64,000 nucleotides of DNA from Leucobacter sp. wl10 (GTDB lineage: Bacteria; Actinomycetota; Actinomycetes; Actinomycetales; Microbacteriaceae), in contig NZ_KZ983998.1 in assembly GCF_003569785.1 (NCBI RefSeq), forward strand, positions 40,931 through 104,930. The letters are read 5' to 3'. A program made the position numbers and the translations under genes. How positions within the stretch are numbered: the stretch's first letter is position 1; every line of letters begins with the position of its first letter. The notes under the pieces are model-generated. The model made no database searches. It had not been told where the DNA came from and was given only the letters and a program-made list of their open reading frames with translations. Shown here in pieces: positions 56,900 through 64,000 of this stretch.

Positions 56900-58081
56900 C
56901 TAACCGACGAGCCGATGCGTCTGCCGCGCGATCTCGGCCTCCTCGTCGGTCGGCACGACGAGGATCTCGACGCGCGAATCGTCGGCGCCGATGCGACGCG
57001 CCCCGCGCTCGGCGGAGCCGTTGCGCTCGGCGTCGAGGCGGATTCCGAACCACTCGAGCCCCGCGCACACCTCGGCGCGCAGCGCCGCGCTGTTCTCCCC
57101 CACGCCCGCGGTGAACACGATCGCGTCGGCTCCGCCGAGCACGGCGAGGTACGCGCCGAGATAATGCCGGATGCGGTGCGCGTACACCTCGATGGCCAAC
57201 CGCGCCGCCTCGTCGCCGGCGTCGGCCGCCGCCCGCACATCGCGGAAGTCGCCCACGCCTGTGAGACCGAGCAGACCGGAACGCCCGTTGAGGAGGCGAT
57301 CGAGGTCGTCCGCACCGTAGCCGCCCCGCAGCAGATGCAGCAGCGCGCCGGGGTCGATGTCGCCGCTGCGGCTGCCCATCACGAGCCCCTCCAGCGGGGT
57401 GAGGCCCATGGAGGTGTCGACCGATCGCCCGCGGTCGACGGCGCAGGCCGAAGCGCCGTTGCCGAGGTGGAGCACGATCTGCCTCAGCTCGTCGACCGGC
57501 CGCCCCAGGAGGTCGGCCGCCCGACGAGACACCACCTGGTGGGAGATGCCGTGAAACCCGTAGCGGCGCACACCGTGCTCGGCCGCGGCCGAGCGATCGA
57601 TCGCGTAGGTATACGCCCTCTCGGGCATGGTCTGGTGGAATGCCGTGTCGAACACCGCGACGTGCGGCACGTCGGGGAACAGCGACCGCGCCGCCGCGAC
57701 CGCCTGGTACTGGCCCGGGTTGTGCAGCGGCGCGAGCGCGCCGAGACTCAGGATCCGCTCCGCGACCTCGTCGTCGATCAGCGTCGGCTCGACGAAGGCG
57801 TCGCCGCCCTGCACGACCCGGTGGCCCACGGCGACGATCCCGAGCGCGTCGATCGGTGCGCCCTCACCCGCGAAGGCCGCTACCATCGCCTCGAAGGCGG
57901 CGGTGTGATCGGGCACCGGCAGCGAGCGCTCGTTCTGGTGAGCGCCGCGGTGCGCGATGCGTCCCTCCGGCTCGCCGATGCGTTCCACGAGCCCCGAGGC
58001 GAACCGTTCCCCGGTCTCGGGCTCGATGAGCTGGTACTTGATCGACGACGATCCGGCGTTGATGACGAGGATCCGGTTCAT
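56900..58081 (-). CDS. ackA: acetate kinase
   Basis: AckA converts acetyl phosphate and ADP to acetate and ATP, or the reverse. The 393-residue protein has ILVINAGSSSIKYQLIE, VGHRVVQGGD, VAVFDTAFHQTMP, RYGFHGISHQVV and VVFTAGVGENS-type (IVFTAGVGENSAALR) motifs. Start ATG overlaps the pta stop (ATGA). Together with the distal acs gene it gives both acetate routes. Confidence 0.95.
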   Translation of the reverse strand: MNRILVINAGSSSIKYQLIEPETGERFASGLVERIGEPEGRIAHRGAHQNERSLPVPDHTAAFEAMVAAFAGEGAPIDALGIVAVGHRVVQGGDAFVEPTLIDDEVAERILSLGALAPLHNPGQYQAVAAARSLFPDVPHVAVFDTAFHQTMPERAYTYAIDRSAAAEHGVRRYGFHGISHQVVSRRAADLLGRPVDELRQIVLHLGNGASACAVDRGRSVDTSMGLTPLEGLVMGSRSGDIDPGALLHLLRGGYGADDLDRLLNGRSGLLGLTGVGDFRDVRAAADAGDEAARLAIEVYAHRIRHYLGAYLAVLGGADAIVFTAGVGENSAALRAEVCAGLEWFGIRLDAERNGSAERGARRIGADDSRVEILVVPTDEEAEIARQTHRLVG

Positions 58082-60198
58082 GCGCCGCTCCCACGGCCCT
58101 CGCCCGCCTGGACGGCGGTGATCGCGACGGTGTTCAGAATGTCCTCGACGGTGGCTCCGCGCGACAGGTCGTTGACCGGCTTCGCAAGTCCCTGCAGCAC
58201 CGGTCCGACCGCCACCGCACCGGCCGACCGCTGCACCGCCTTGTAGGTGTTGTTGCCCGTATTCAGATCGGGGAATATGAACACCGTCGCCCGGCCCGCG
58301 ACCTCCGACCCGGGCAGCTTGGCGGCGCCGGTCTCCGGATCGCTCGCCGCGTCGTACTGGATCGGTCCCTCGATGAGCAGATCCGGGCGCGCGGCCCTCG
58401 CCAGCGCCGTGGCCTCGCGCACCTTGTCCACGTCGGCGCCCGACCCGGACTCGCCCGTGGAGTACGACAGCATCGCGATGCGCGGCTCCACGCCGAACTG
58501 CGCCGCGGTATCGGCCGAGGAGACGGCGATGTCGGCGAGCTGCGCCGCGGTGGGGTCGGGGTTGACGGCGCAGTCCCCGTACACGAGCACCCGGTCGGCC
58601 AGCGCCATGAAGAACACGCTCGACACCACGGAGACGCCGGGTCGGGTCTTGATGATCTCGAGGCTCGGCCGGATCGTGTGGGCGGTCGTGTTCGCCGCTC
58701 CCGAGACCATGCCGTCGGCGAGCCCCAGGTGCACCATCATCGTGCCGAAGTAGCTGCCGTCGGCCATCGCGTCGCGGGCCTGCTCGAGCGTCACGCCCTT
58801 GCGGGCGCGCAGCCGGGCGTACTCGGCGGCGAAGCGCTCGCGCAGGGGCGAGACCGCGGGATCGATCACGTCGGCGGCGTCGATCGAGAGGCCGAGCTCG
58901 CCGCCGCGCTTGCGCACGGCCGCCTCGTCTCCGAGGATCGTGAGCCGGGCCGTGCCGCGCGCCAGGAGCGTGCTCGCGGCGCGGAGGATGCGATCGTCGT
59001 GCCCCTCGGGCAGCACGATGTGCGCGTCGGCCCGCGCCGCGCGCGCGAAGAGCTCGTAGGCGAACATGACGGGCGTGCGCACGCCGCCCCGGTGCAGTCG
59101 CAGCCGCTCGCGCAGCGTCGCCCCGTCGACGTGCTGCGCGAACAGTGCGAGCGCGGTGTCGAACTTGGCCGGCGACTCCTCGGTCAGCAGTCCGCGGGCG
59201 CGGGAGATGCGCCTGGCCGTCTCGAAGGTGCCGAAGCCGGTGCGCACGATCGGCAGCGTCGAATCGATGCCGTCGAGCAGGCGCTCCACGTCGGCGGCGA
59301 GCTCGAAGTCGCCGTTGAGCACCACCGCGGCGATCGTGGGGAAGGTCGGCGCCTCGTGCGCCATGGTCACGGCGAGCAGCGTCTCGGCGCGATCCGCCGC
59401 GATCACCACCGCCGAGCCCTCGAGCAGGCGCGGCAGCACGTTCTCCATCGACATGCCCGCGACGACCACGTCGCGCACCTCTCGTGCCAGCAGGTCCCGG
59501 TCGCCGCGCACCAGCCGGCCCTCCACCGCCTCGAGCACGCCCGCGACCGGGGGCGCGACGAGCAGCAGCTCCTCGGGCACCGCCCATACCGGCACACCGG
59601 CCGGAAGCACCGCCGACACCGCCCGCTCGATCTCGGGCAGGCGATCCGGATCCGCCCGGTTCACGAGCGCCGCGAGCACCGTCGCGTGCTCGTCGCGCAA
59701 CTCGGCGAGACCCAGCTCGGCCAACTGCGCGATCTCGGCGGGCGGGCGGGCGGGCTGCTGGCCCAGATGCTCGGCCTGATCGTTCGAGCGGCCGCCCAGT
59801 ACCAGCAGCACCGGCGTGTCGAGGTTCGCGGCGATCCTGGCGTTGAACGCGAGCTCCGTCGGCGCGGCGACGTCGGTGAAGTCCGAACCGACCACGACCA
59901 CGGCGTCGCAGCGCTCACGCAGCTCGCGGTAGGCTGCGACGATGCGCGCCATGGCGCGCTCGGGGTCGGCGTGCGCCGCATCGTAGGTGACCCCGACGCA
60001 GGCCTCGTAGGGCACCTCTGCCGTCGCTCGCGCGCGCAGCAGCTCCAGCACGCGATCCCGCTCTCCGGCTGAGCGGATGAGCGGGCGGAAGACCCCCACG
60101 CGCGGGGCGTCTGCGAGGAGCGTGTCGAGTACGCCGAGCGCCACGGCGCTCTTCCCGGTGCGGCCCTCGGCCGAGGTCAGGTAGATGCTTGCAGCCAC
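58078..60198 (-). CDS. pta: phosphate acetyltransferase with N-terminal DRTGG domain
   Basis: A 706-residue long-form Pta. The N-terminal BioD/CobQ-like fold contains YLTSAEGRTGKSAVALG (P-loop) and a DRTGG region (residues about 220-340). The C-terminal PTA_PTB domain has VLPEGHDDRILRAASTL, GMVSGAANTTAHTIRP and IFPDLNTGNNTYKAVQRSAG. GTG start is 7 nt after TAGGCT (rc of 60206-60211), so leaderless; that -10 overlaps the stop of the FAD oxidoreductase gene. Coupled to ackA. Confidence 0.95.
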   Translation of the reverse strand: MAASIYLTSAEGRTGKSAVALGVLDTLLADAPRVGVFRPLIRSAGERDRVLELLRARATAEVPYEACVGVTYDAAHADPERAMARIVAAYRELRERCDAVVVVGSDFTDVAAPTELAFNARIAANLDTPVLLVLGGRSNDQAEHLGQQPARPPAEIAQLAELGLAELRDEHATVLAALVNRADPDRLPEIERAVSAVLPAGVPVWAVPEELLLVAPPVAGVLEAVEGRLVRGDRDLLAREVRDVVVAGMSMENVLPRLLEGSAVVIAADRAETLLAVTMAHEAPTFPTIAAVVLNGDFELAADVERLLDGIDSTLPIVRTGFGTFETARRISRARGLLTEESPAKFDTALALFAQHVDGATLRERLRLHRGGVRTPVMFAYELFARAARADAHIVLPEGHDDRILRAASTLLARGTARLTILGDEAAVRKRGGELGLSIDAADVIDPAVSPLRERFAAEYARLRARKGVTLEQARDAMADGSYFGTMMVHLGLADGMVSGAANTTAHTIRPSLEIIKTRPGVSVVSSVFFMALADRVLVYGDCAVNPDPTAAQLADIAVSSADTAAQFGVEPRIAMLSYSTGESGSGADVDKVREATALARAARPDLLIEGPIQYDAASDPETGAAKLPGSEVAGRATVFIFPDLNTGNNTYKAVQRSAGAVAVGPVLQGLAKPVNDLSRGATVEDILNTVAITAVQAGEGRGSGA

Positions 60199-60208
60199 GG
60201 CTCCCAGC

Positions 60209-61684
60209 CTATTGCCCCGCCCCCAGCTCCGGGGAGGGCAACCCGTACTCTCGGCGAAGCGCGGAGCGTGCGGCGTACCACCCGCTGAGCCCGTGCACGC
60301 CGGGGCCGGGCGACGTCGACGACGAGCACAGGTAGATGCCCTTCGCCGGCGTGCGCCACGGATCGGCGGCGGCGACGGGGCGAGCGAGCAGCTGCCGCAC
60401 GGTGACGGCGCCCGCGCAGAAGTCGCCGCCGTGGTAATTGCGGTTGTACCCCGCGAGCTGCGCGGCCGTGGTGACGCGATAGCCCCGCACGCGGTCCCGG
60501 AAGCCGGGGGCGAAGCGCTCGATCTGCGCGATCACGGCGGCCGAGACGTCGCGTGCCGATCCGCGGGGCACGTGCGTGTAGCTCCACACGGCGTTGGCGC
60601 CCGCGGGGTTGCGATCGGGGTCGAAGTCGGCGGTCTGGGCCAGCAGCACGTACGGCCACTCCGGGTGGCGCCCGCGCGCGACCTCGAGCTCGGCCGCCGC
60701 GACCTCGGCTCGGGATCCGCCCAGGTGCACCGTGGGCGCGGCCGAGACGCGCCCGTCGCTCCAGGGGATCGGCCCGTCGAGCACGAAGTCGACCTTGGCG
60801 GCGGCGTCGCCGTAGCGGAGACGGCCGAGCGCGCGCCGGTACCGCGCCGGCAGTACCGAACCGGCGATGCGGACGAGCCCGCGGGCCGAGGTGTCGAAGA
60901 GCTTGACGCTGAAACCGTCGAGCTCGCGCACGTCGGTGATGGCGCGGGAGGTCTCAACGCGGCCGCCGTGCGCCAGCAGGTCGGCCGCGAGCGCATCGGT
61001 GATCGCCCGGGATCCGCCGATCGGCACCGGCCAGCCGCTCGCGTGGCCGAGCGCGCCGAGCACCGTGCCGACCGCCGCCGCGGCGACGCCGGGCATGCGG
61101 CCGACGCTGTGCGCGGCGACGCCGGAGATGAGCGCGGGGGCGGCTGATTCCCGGAATCGCAGATTCCAGAGCGGGCTGCCCTGTTCGAGGGCGCGCAGAC
61201 CGGTAGCCGCGGCGGCGACGGGATCACCCGGCCATCGCAGCATGGATCCGCCGAGCGCGAAGTCGACGACGCCCTCGAGCCGGCTCAGCAGCGGGCGGTA
61301 GAGGCGCGCGTACGCGGCTCCATCCCGTCCCAGCTCCTCTGCCGTGCGGTCGAGGCTGCGGTAGGCGACCGCCGCGCGGGCCGCGCCTCCGCCGGCCGCG
61401 CCGTCGAGCGGGTTCGCGTACGAGGCCTCCGGGATCGCGAATCCCATGCGCCGCTCGAGTTCGAAGGCTCGGAAGAAGCCCGTTGCGAGCGCCATGGGAT
61501 GAATTGCCGAGCAGACGTCGTGCAGCACTCCCGGCTCGACCGCCTCGTCCGTGCGCGCGCCGCCGCCGATGCTCTCGGCCGCCTCGAACACGGTGACCGG
61601 CAGACCCGCGCGGGCCAGCGTCACGGCCGCCGCGAGCCCGTTGGGGCCCGCCCCGACGACCGCCGCGCCGCGAGATCGAGTCAT
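60209..61684 (-). CDS. CrtI/phytoene-desaturase-like FAD-dependent oxidoreductase
   Basis: A 491-residue flavoprotein. The N-terminal dinucleotide fold is AAVVGAGPNGLAAAVTLARA with GLPVTVFEAAESIGGGARTD, and the C-terminal FAD loop is SSSTSPGPGVHGLSGWYAARSAL. It belongs to the phytoene desaturase/PYROXD2-like group; a carotenoid substrate is not shown since no crt genes flank it. ATG exactly 6 nt after TAGGCT (rc of 61691-61696), so a leaderless start. Confidence 0.86.
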   Translation of the reverse strand: MTRSRGAAVVGAGPNGLAAAVTLARAGLPVTVFEAAESIGGGARTDEAVEPGVLHDVCSAIHPMALATGFFRAFELERRMGFAIPEASYANPLDGAAGGGAARAAVAYRSLDRTAEELGRDGAAYARLYRPLLSRLEGVVDFALGGSMLRWPGDPVAAAATGLRALEQGSPLWNLRFRESAAPALISGVAAHSVGRMPGVAAAAVGTVLGALGHASGWPVPIGGSRAITDALAADLLAHGGRVETSRAITDVRELDGFSVKLFDTSARGLVRIAGSVLPARYRRALGRLRYGDAAAKVDFVLDGPIPWSDGRVSAAPTVHLGGSRAEVAAAELEVARGRHPEWPYVLLAQTADFDPDRNPAGANAVWSYTHVPRGSARDVSAAVIAQIERFAPGFRDRVRGYRVTTAAQLAGYNRNYHGGDFCAGAVTVRQLLARPVAAADPWRTPAKGIYLCSSSTSPGPGVHGLSGWYAARSALRREYGLPSPELGAGQ

Positions 61685-61706
61685 ACCATCAGCCTAGACG
61701 CAGCTT

Positions 61707-61741
61707 GTCGTGGTCGGGACGGTCATGGCCCCGACCACGAC
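61707..61741. repeat. 12-bp inverted repeat upstream of the FAD oxidoreductase gene
   Basis: GTCGTGGTCGGG and CCCGACCACGAC pair perfectly around 11 nt. It lies just above the -10 of the FAD gene. Between it and the SRP RNA lie about 240 bp with a small GCCGTC/GACGGC hairpin but no gene. Confidence 0.55.
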
Positions 61742-61982
61742 ATGGCCGCACTGCTGTTCGGCGTGGCCGGACAGCCCTCATGAGTCGCTCACGAGGCCCC
61801 CGTGATGTCCCCCTCAGAAGAGCGTCTGGACCGCCGTCCCCGACGGCTCGAGACGGATGACCCTTCCAGCAACCTAGCGTAGGGGGTTCGGCCCGCATCG
61901 CCAACTTACCCGGCGCCCGGCCGGGCCCGCGCTCCGGGGTCGCACTCCGGGTGTGCCGAGCCGGTCCCGGGCGCGGCCGGGA

Positions 61983-62077
61983 AAAACAAGACTCCCCACG
62001 CACCCGCTAGAGCCCAAGTACCCTTGCTGCATTTCTGCCCTGGGGGAGTTCCCTGAGATAGCGCCACGTGGGGAGCC
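61983..62077 (-). ncRNA. ffs: small bacterial signal recognition particle RNA (4.5S-type)
   Basis: The minus strand carries the conserved SRP helix 8 core: CCCCAGGGCAGAAATGCAGC followed by AAGGG, with a GAAA tetraloop and the AGCAAGG asymmetric bulge. The ends GGCTCCCCACG and CGTGGGGAGTC pair to close the rod. A T-rich tail (TTGTTTTTC) terminates it. The promoter -10 TAGACT (rc of 62083-62088) ends 5 nt upstream. SRP RNA binds Ffh and directs membrane proteins to SecYEG. Ends are estimated from pairing. Confidence 0.88.
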
Positions 62078-62082
62078 GTACC

Positions 62083-62088
62083 AGTCTA
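62083..62088 (-). promoter_or_regulatory. SRP RNA -10 element TAGACT, overlapping a stop codon
   Basis: TAGACT on the minus strand places the transcript start at the first closing base pair of the SRP RNA. Its first three bases are the TAG stop of the upstream ABC transporter gene. Confidence 0.65.
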
Positions 62089-64000
62089 GCGGAAGTCTCC
62101 CCCGCGTTCCGGTGCCTCCGGATCCTCGTCGACGACCGGGACCGCGCCGGTGGCCACCGCCACCGCTCCCGTCAGCAGCTCCTCGGCGTGCGCCTCGTCC
62201 ACCTCGCCCGCGAACTGCGACCGGTAGAGGCGATAGTAGGCGCCACCGCGCTCCAACAGCTCCTCGTGCGACCCCTGCTCCACGATGCGTCCGTGCTCCA
62301 TCATGAGTATCACGTCGGCGTCGCGGATGGTGGAGAGCCGGTGCGCGATGACGAACGAGGTGCGGTCCGCCCGAAGCGCCCGCATCGCCTGCTGCACCAG
62401 CACCTCGGTGCGCGTGTCCACCGACGAGGTCGCCTCGTCGAGGATCAGGAGCGAGGGGTTCGCGATGAACGCGCGCGCGATGGTGAGCAGCTGCCGCTCG
62501 CCCGTCGAGAGCGAGGAGGCGTTCTCCGAGATCGTCGTGTCGTAGCCGTCGGGCAACTGCCGCACGAAACGATCGACCATCGTCGCCCTCGCCGCCTCGA
62601 CCACCTCGTCATCGGTGGCGTCGAGCCGGCCGTAGCGGATGTTCTCGCGGATCGTGCCGTCGAACAGCCACGCGTCCTGCAGCACCATGCCCACCTGGCC
62701 GCGCAGCTCGGCTCGGGAGAGGTGGGTGACGTCGACACCGTCGAGCAGGATGCGCCCGCCGTCGAGTTCGTAGAAGCGCATGATGAGATTGACGAGCGTC
62801 GTCTTTCCCGCGCCGGTCGGCCCCACGATGGCCACCGTGTGCCCCGGACTCGCCTCGAGCGACAGATCCTCGATGAGCGGCTGATCCTCGACGTAGCTGA
62901 ACGAGACGCGCTCGAACCGCACGTGCCCGTCGGTGCGCTCGGGCAGGTGCTCGGTCGCGGTATCGGGATCCTGCTCCTCGGCGTCGAGCAGTTCGAAGGT
63001 GCGCTCGGCCGAGGCCACGCCGGACTGCAGCATGTTCGCCATGCTCGCCATCTCGCTGATCGGCTGCGAGAACTCCCGCGAGTACTGGATGAAGGCCGTC
63101 ACGTCGCCCAGCGTCATCTGCCCGGCGGTGACGCGCAGCGCCCCGGCCACGGCGATGAGCACGTAGCTGAGGTACTGCACGAACTGCATGGCCGGCATGA
63201 TGGTGCCCGAGAGCGCCTGCGCCTGGTACGCCGCGGTGAAGAGCCCCTCGTTGCGGCGGTCGAACTCCTCCGTCATCTCGGCGTCGCGATTGAAGATGCG
63301 CACGAGTTCGTGGCCTGTGAACGACTCCTCGATGTGACCGTTCAGGTCCCCCGTGTGCTTCCACTGCGCCACGAAGAGCTTCTGCGCACGAACGCCCACG
63401 ACGCCCGCGATGATGCCGGACAGCGGCAGGGCGATGAGCGCGATGAGCGCGAGCTGCCACGAGACGATGAACATCATCGCGGTGATGCCGATCACCATGA
63501 GCAGCGATTGCACCAGCTGCGAGAACGCCTGCTGCAGCGCCTGCTGGATGTTGTCGACGTCGTTCGTGACGCGCGAGAGCACGTCGCCGCGCTGGCGTCC
63601 GTCGAAGTAGCTGAGCGGCAGCCGGTTGATCTTCGCCTCGATGTCGCGCCGCAGCTGGTAGACGATGCGCATGACCATGCGGTTGAGGATGTAGCCCTGC
63701 AGCCACATGAGGAACGAGGCGACCAGGTACAGCGCGAGTACCGCGAGGATCAGGCGGCTGAGCAGCCCGAAGTCGATGCCCTGGCCGGGCACCACGTCGG
63801 CGCCCTCGAGCATGTCGGCAAACTGGGTGTTACCCGCGGCTCGGGCACCCGCGATGATCTGATCGATCGGCACGCCCTCGGGCAACTGCTTGCCGAGTAC
63901 GCCGTTGAAGATCACGTCCATCGCCTGGCCGAGCACCTTGGGCGCGATGACGGTGAGCACGACCGAGCCCACGACCAGCAGCACCACCAACGAGAACAAC
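62086..64000 (-). CDS. ABC exporter half-transporter (fused permease-ATPase), 5'-truncated
   Basis: About 637 residues are visible; the gene begins beyond position 64000. It is an exporter-type protein: membrane domain with several long helices, then a nucleotide-binding domain with Walker A VGPTGAGKTTLVNLI, signature SLSTGERQLLTIARAF, Walker B SLLILDEATSSVD and H-loop VIAHRLSTIRDADVI. The C-terminal tail is acidic. It resembles Rv1273c/YheH-type multidrug or lipid exporters and often pairs with a second half-transporter, which would lie upstream outside the window. Substrate unknown. Confidence 0.9.
   Translation of the reverse strand, partial: LFSLVVLLVVGSVVLTVIAPKVLGQAMDVIFNGVLGKQLPEGVPIDQIIAGARAAGNTQFADMLEGADVVPGQGIDFGLLSRLILAVLALYLVASFLMWLQGYILNRMVMRIVYQLRRDIEAKINRLPLSYFDGRQRGDVLSRVTNDVDNIQQALQQAFSQLVQSLLMVIGITAMMFIVSWQLALIALIALPLSGIIAGVVGVRAQKLFVAQWKHTGDLNGHIEESFTGHELVRIFNRDAEMTEEFDRRNEGLFTAAYQAQALSGTIMPAMQFVQYLSYVLIAVAGALRVTAGQMTLGDVTAFIQYSREFSQPISEMASMANMLQSGVASAERTFELLDAEEQDPDTATEHLPERTDGHVRFERVSFSYVEDQPLIEDLSLEASPGHTVAIVGPTGAGKTTLVNLIMRFYELDGGRILLDGVDVTHLSRAELRGQVGMVLQDAWLFDGTIRENIRYGRLDATDDEVVEAARATMVDRFVRQLPDGYDTTISENASSLSTGERQLLTIARAFIANPSLLILDEATSSVDTRTEVLVQQAMRALRADRTSFVIAHRLSTIRDADVILMMEHGRIVEQGSHEELLERGGAYYRLYRSQFAGEVDEAHAEELLTGAVAVATGAVPVVDEDPEAPERGGDFR

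Noticed and set aside
61685-61982. A tRNA gene beside the SRP RNA.
   Set aside because: No cloverleaf or T-loop GGTTCGA motif could be found.

Overview
The window is one contiguous piece of a high-GC actinobacterial chromosome. The base composition, the heme, purine and Tat gene content, the DUF4244/TadE pilus genes beside topA, and the DUF2510, SRPBCC and SCP-like accessory proteins all suggest family Microbacteriaceae, probably Leucobacter or a close relative. The genus is an inference from protein flavour, not a search result. No insertion sequence, prophage, CRISPR array, rRNA or tRNA was recognised.

Layout: 1-904 holds a TatA fragment, a small membrane protein and an SCP-like protein. 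Positions 1159-5536 hold purine genes purD, purC, purS and purQ, with an SRPBCC protein between purD and purC. Positions 5758-13878 form the heme block: hemE-hemG-hemC-hemD-hemB-hemL on the minus strand, every junction overlapping, and hemA divergent on the plus strand. A 13-bp-arm palindrome sits in the shared hemE/hemA control region. Positions 13971-17882 are a siderophore ABC importer preceded by a DtxR/IdeR-like iron box. Positions 18171-23183 contain a membrane protein, purL, a SecD-head-like lipoprotein and tmk. Positions 23245-29901 are topA and a compact Flp/Tad pilus operon (tadA, one tadB/C-like protein, DUF4244 pilin, TadE, and a TadE-like protein fused to an M23 peptidase domain). 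Positions 30121-36591 are acs, RidA, a DUF4177 protein, a PASTA class A PBP and a metallophosphoesterase; this order broadly recalls the Rv3646c-Rv3683 region of mycobacteria.

Two blocks look accessory. Positions 36734-42131 encode an RpiR/SIS regulator, an Fbp/Afu-type ABC importer and a histidine phosphatase in one overlapping unit, possibly for phosphorylated-compound uptake. Positions 49288-56644 encode two Lrp/AsnC regulators and a minus-strand unit of a polyamine-type ABC importer, a nitrilase-family amidohydrolase, an RraA-like aldolase and a short BKACE-like enzyme: a plausible, to my knowledge undescribed, catabolic operon. Between the two blocks lie asd, lysC, a DUF2510 membrane protein, recR and dnaX. 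The end carries ackA-pta, a CrtI-like FAD oxidoreductase, the small SRP RNA gene and a truncated ABC exporter.

Sequence-level signals include many genes starting 6-8 nt after a TANNNT hexamer (leaderless transcripts), long inverted repeats before each purine transcript, a dispersed 18-nt intergenic motif, and a 14-bp tandem repeat covering the purQ stop codon.
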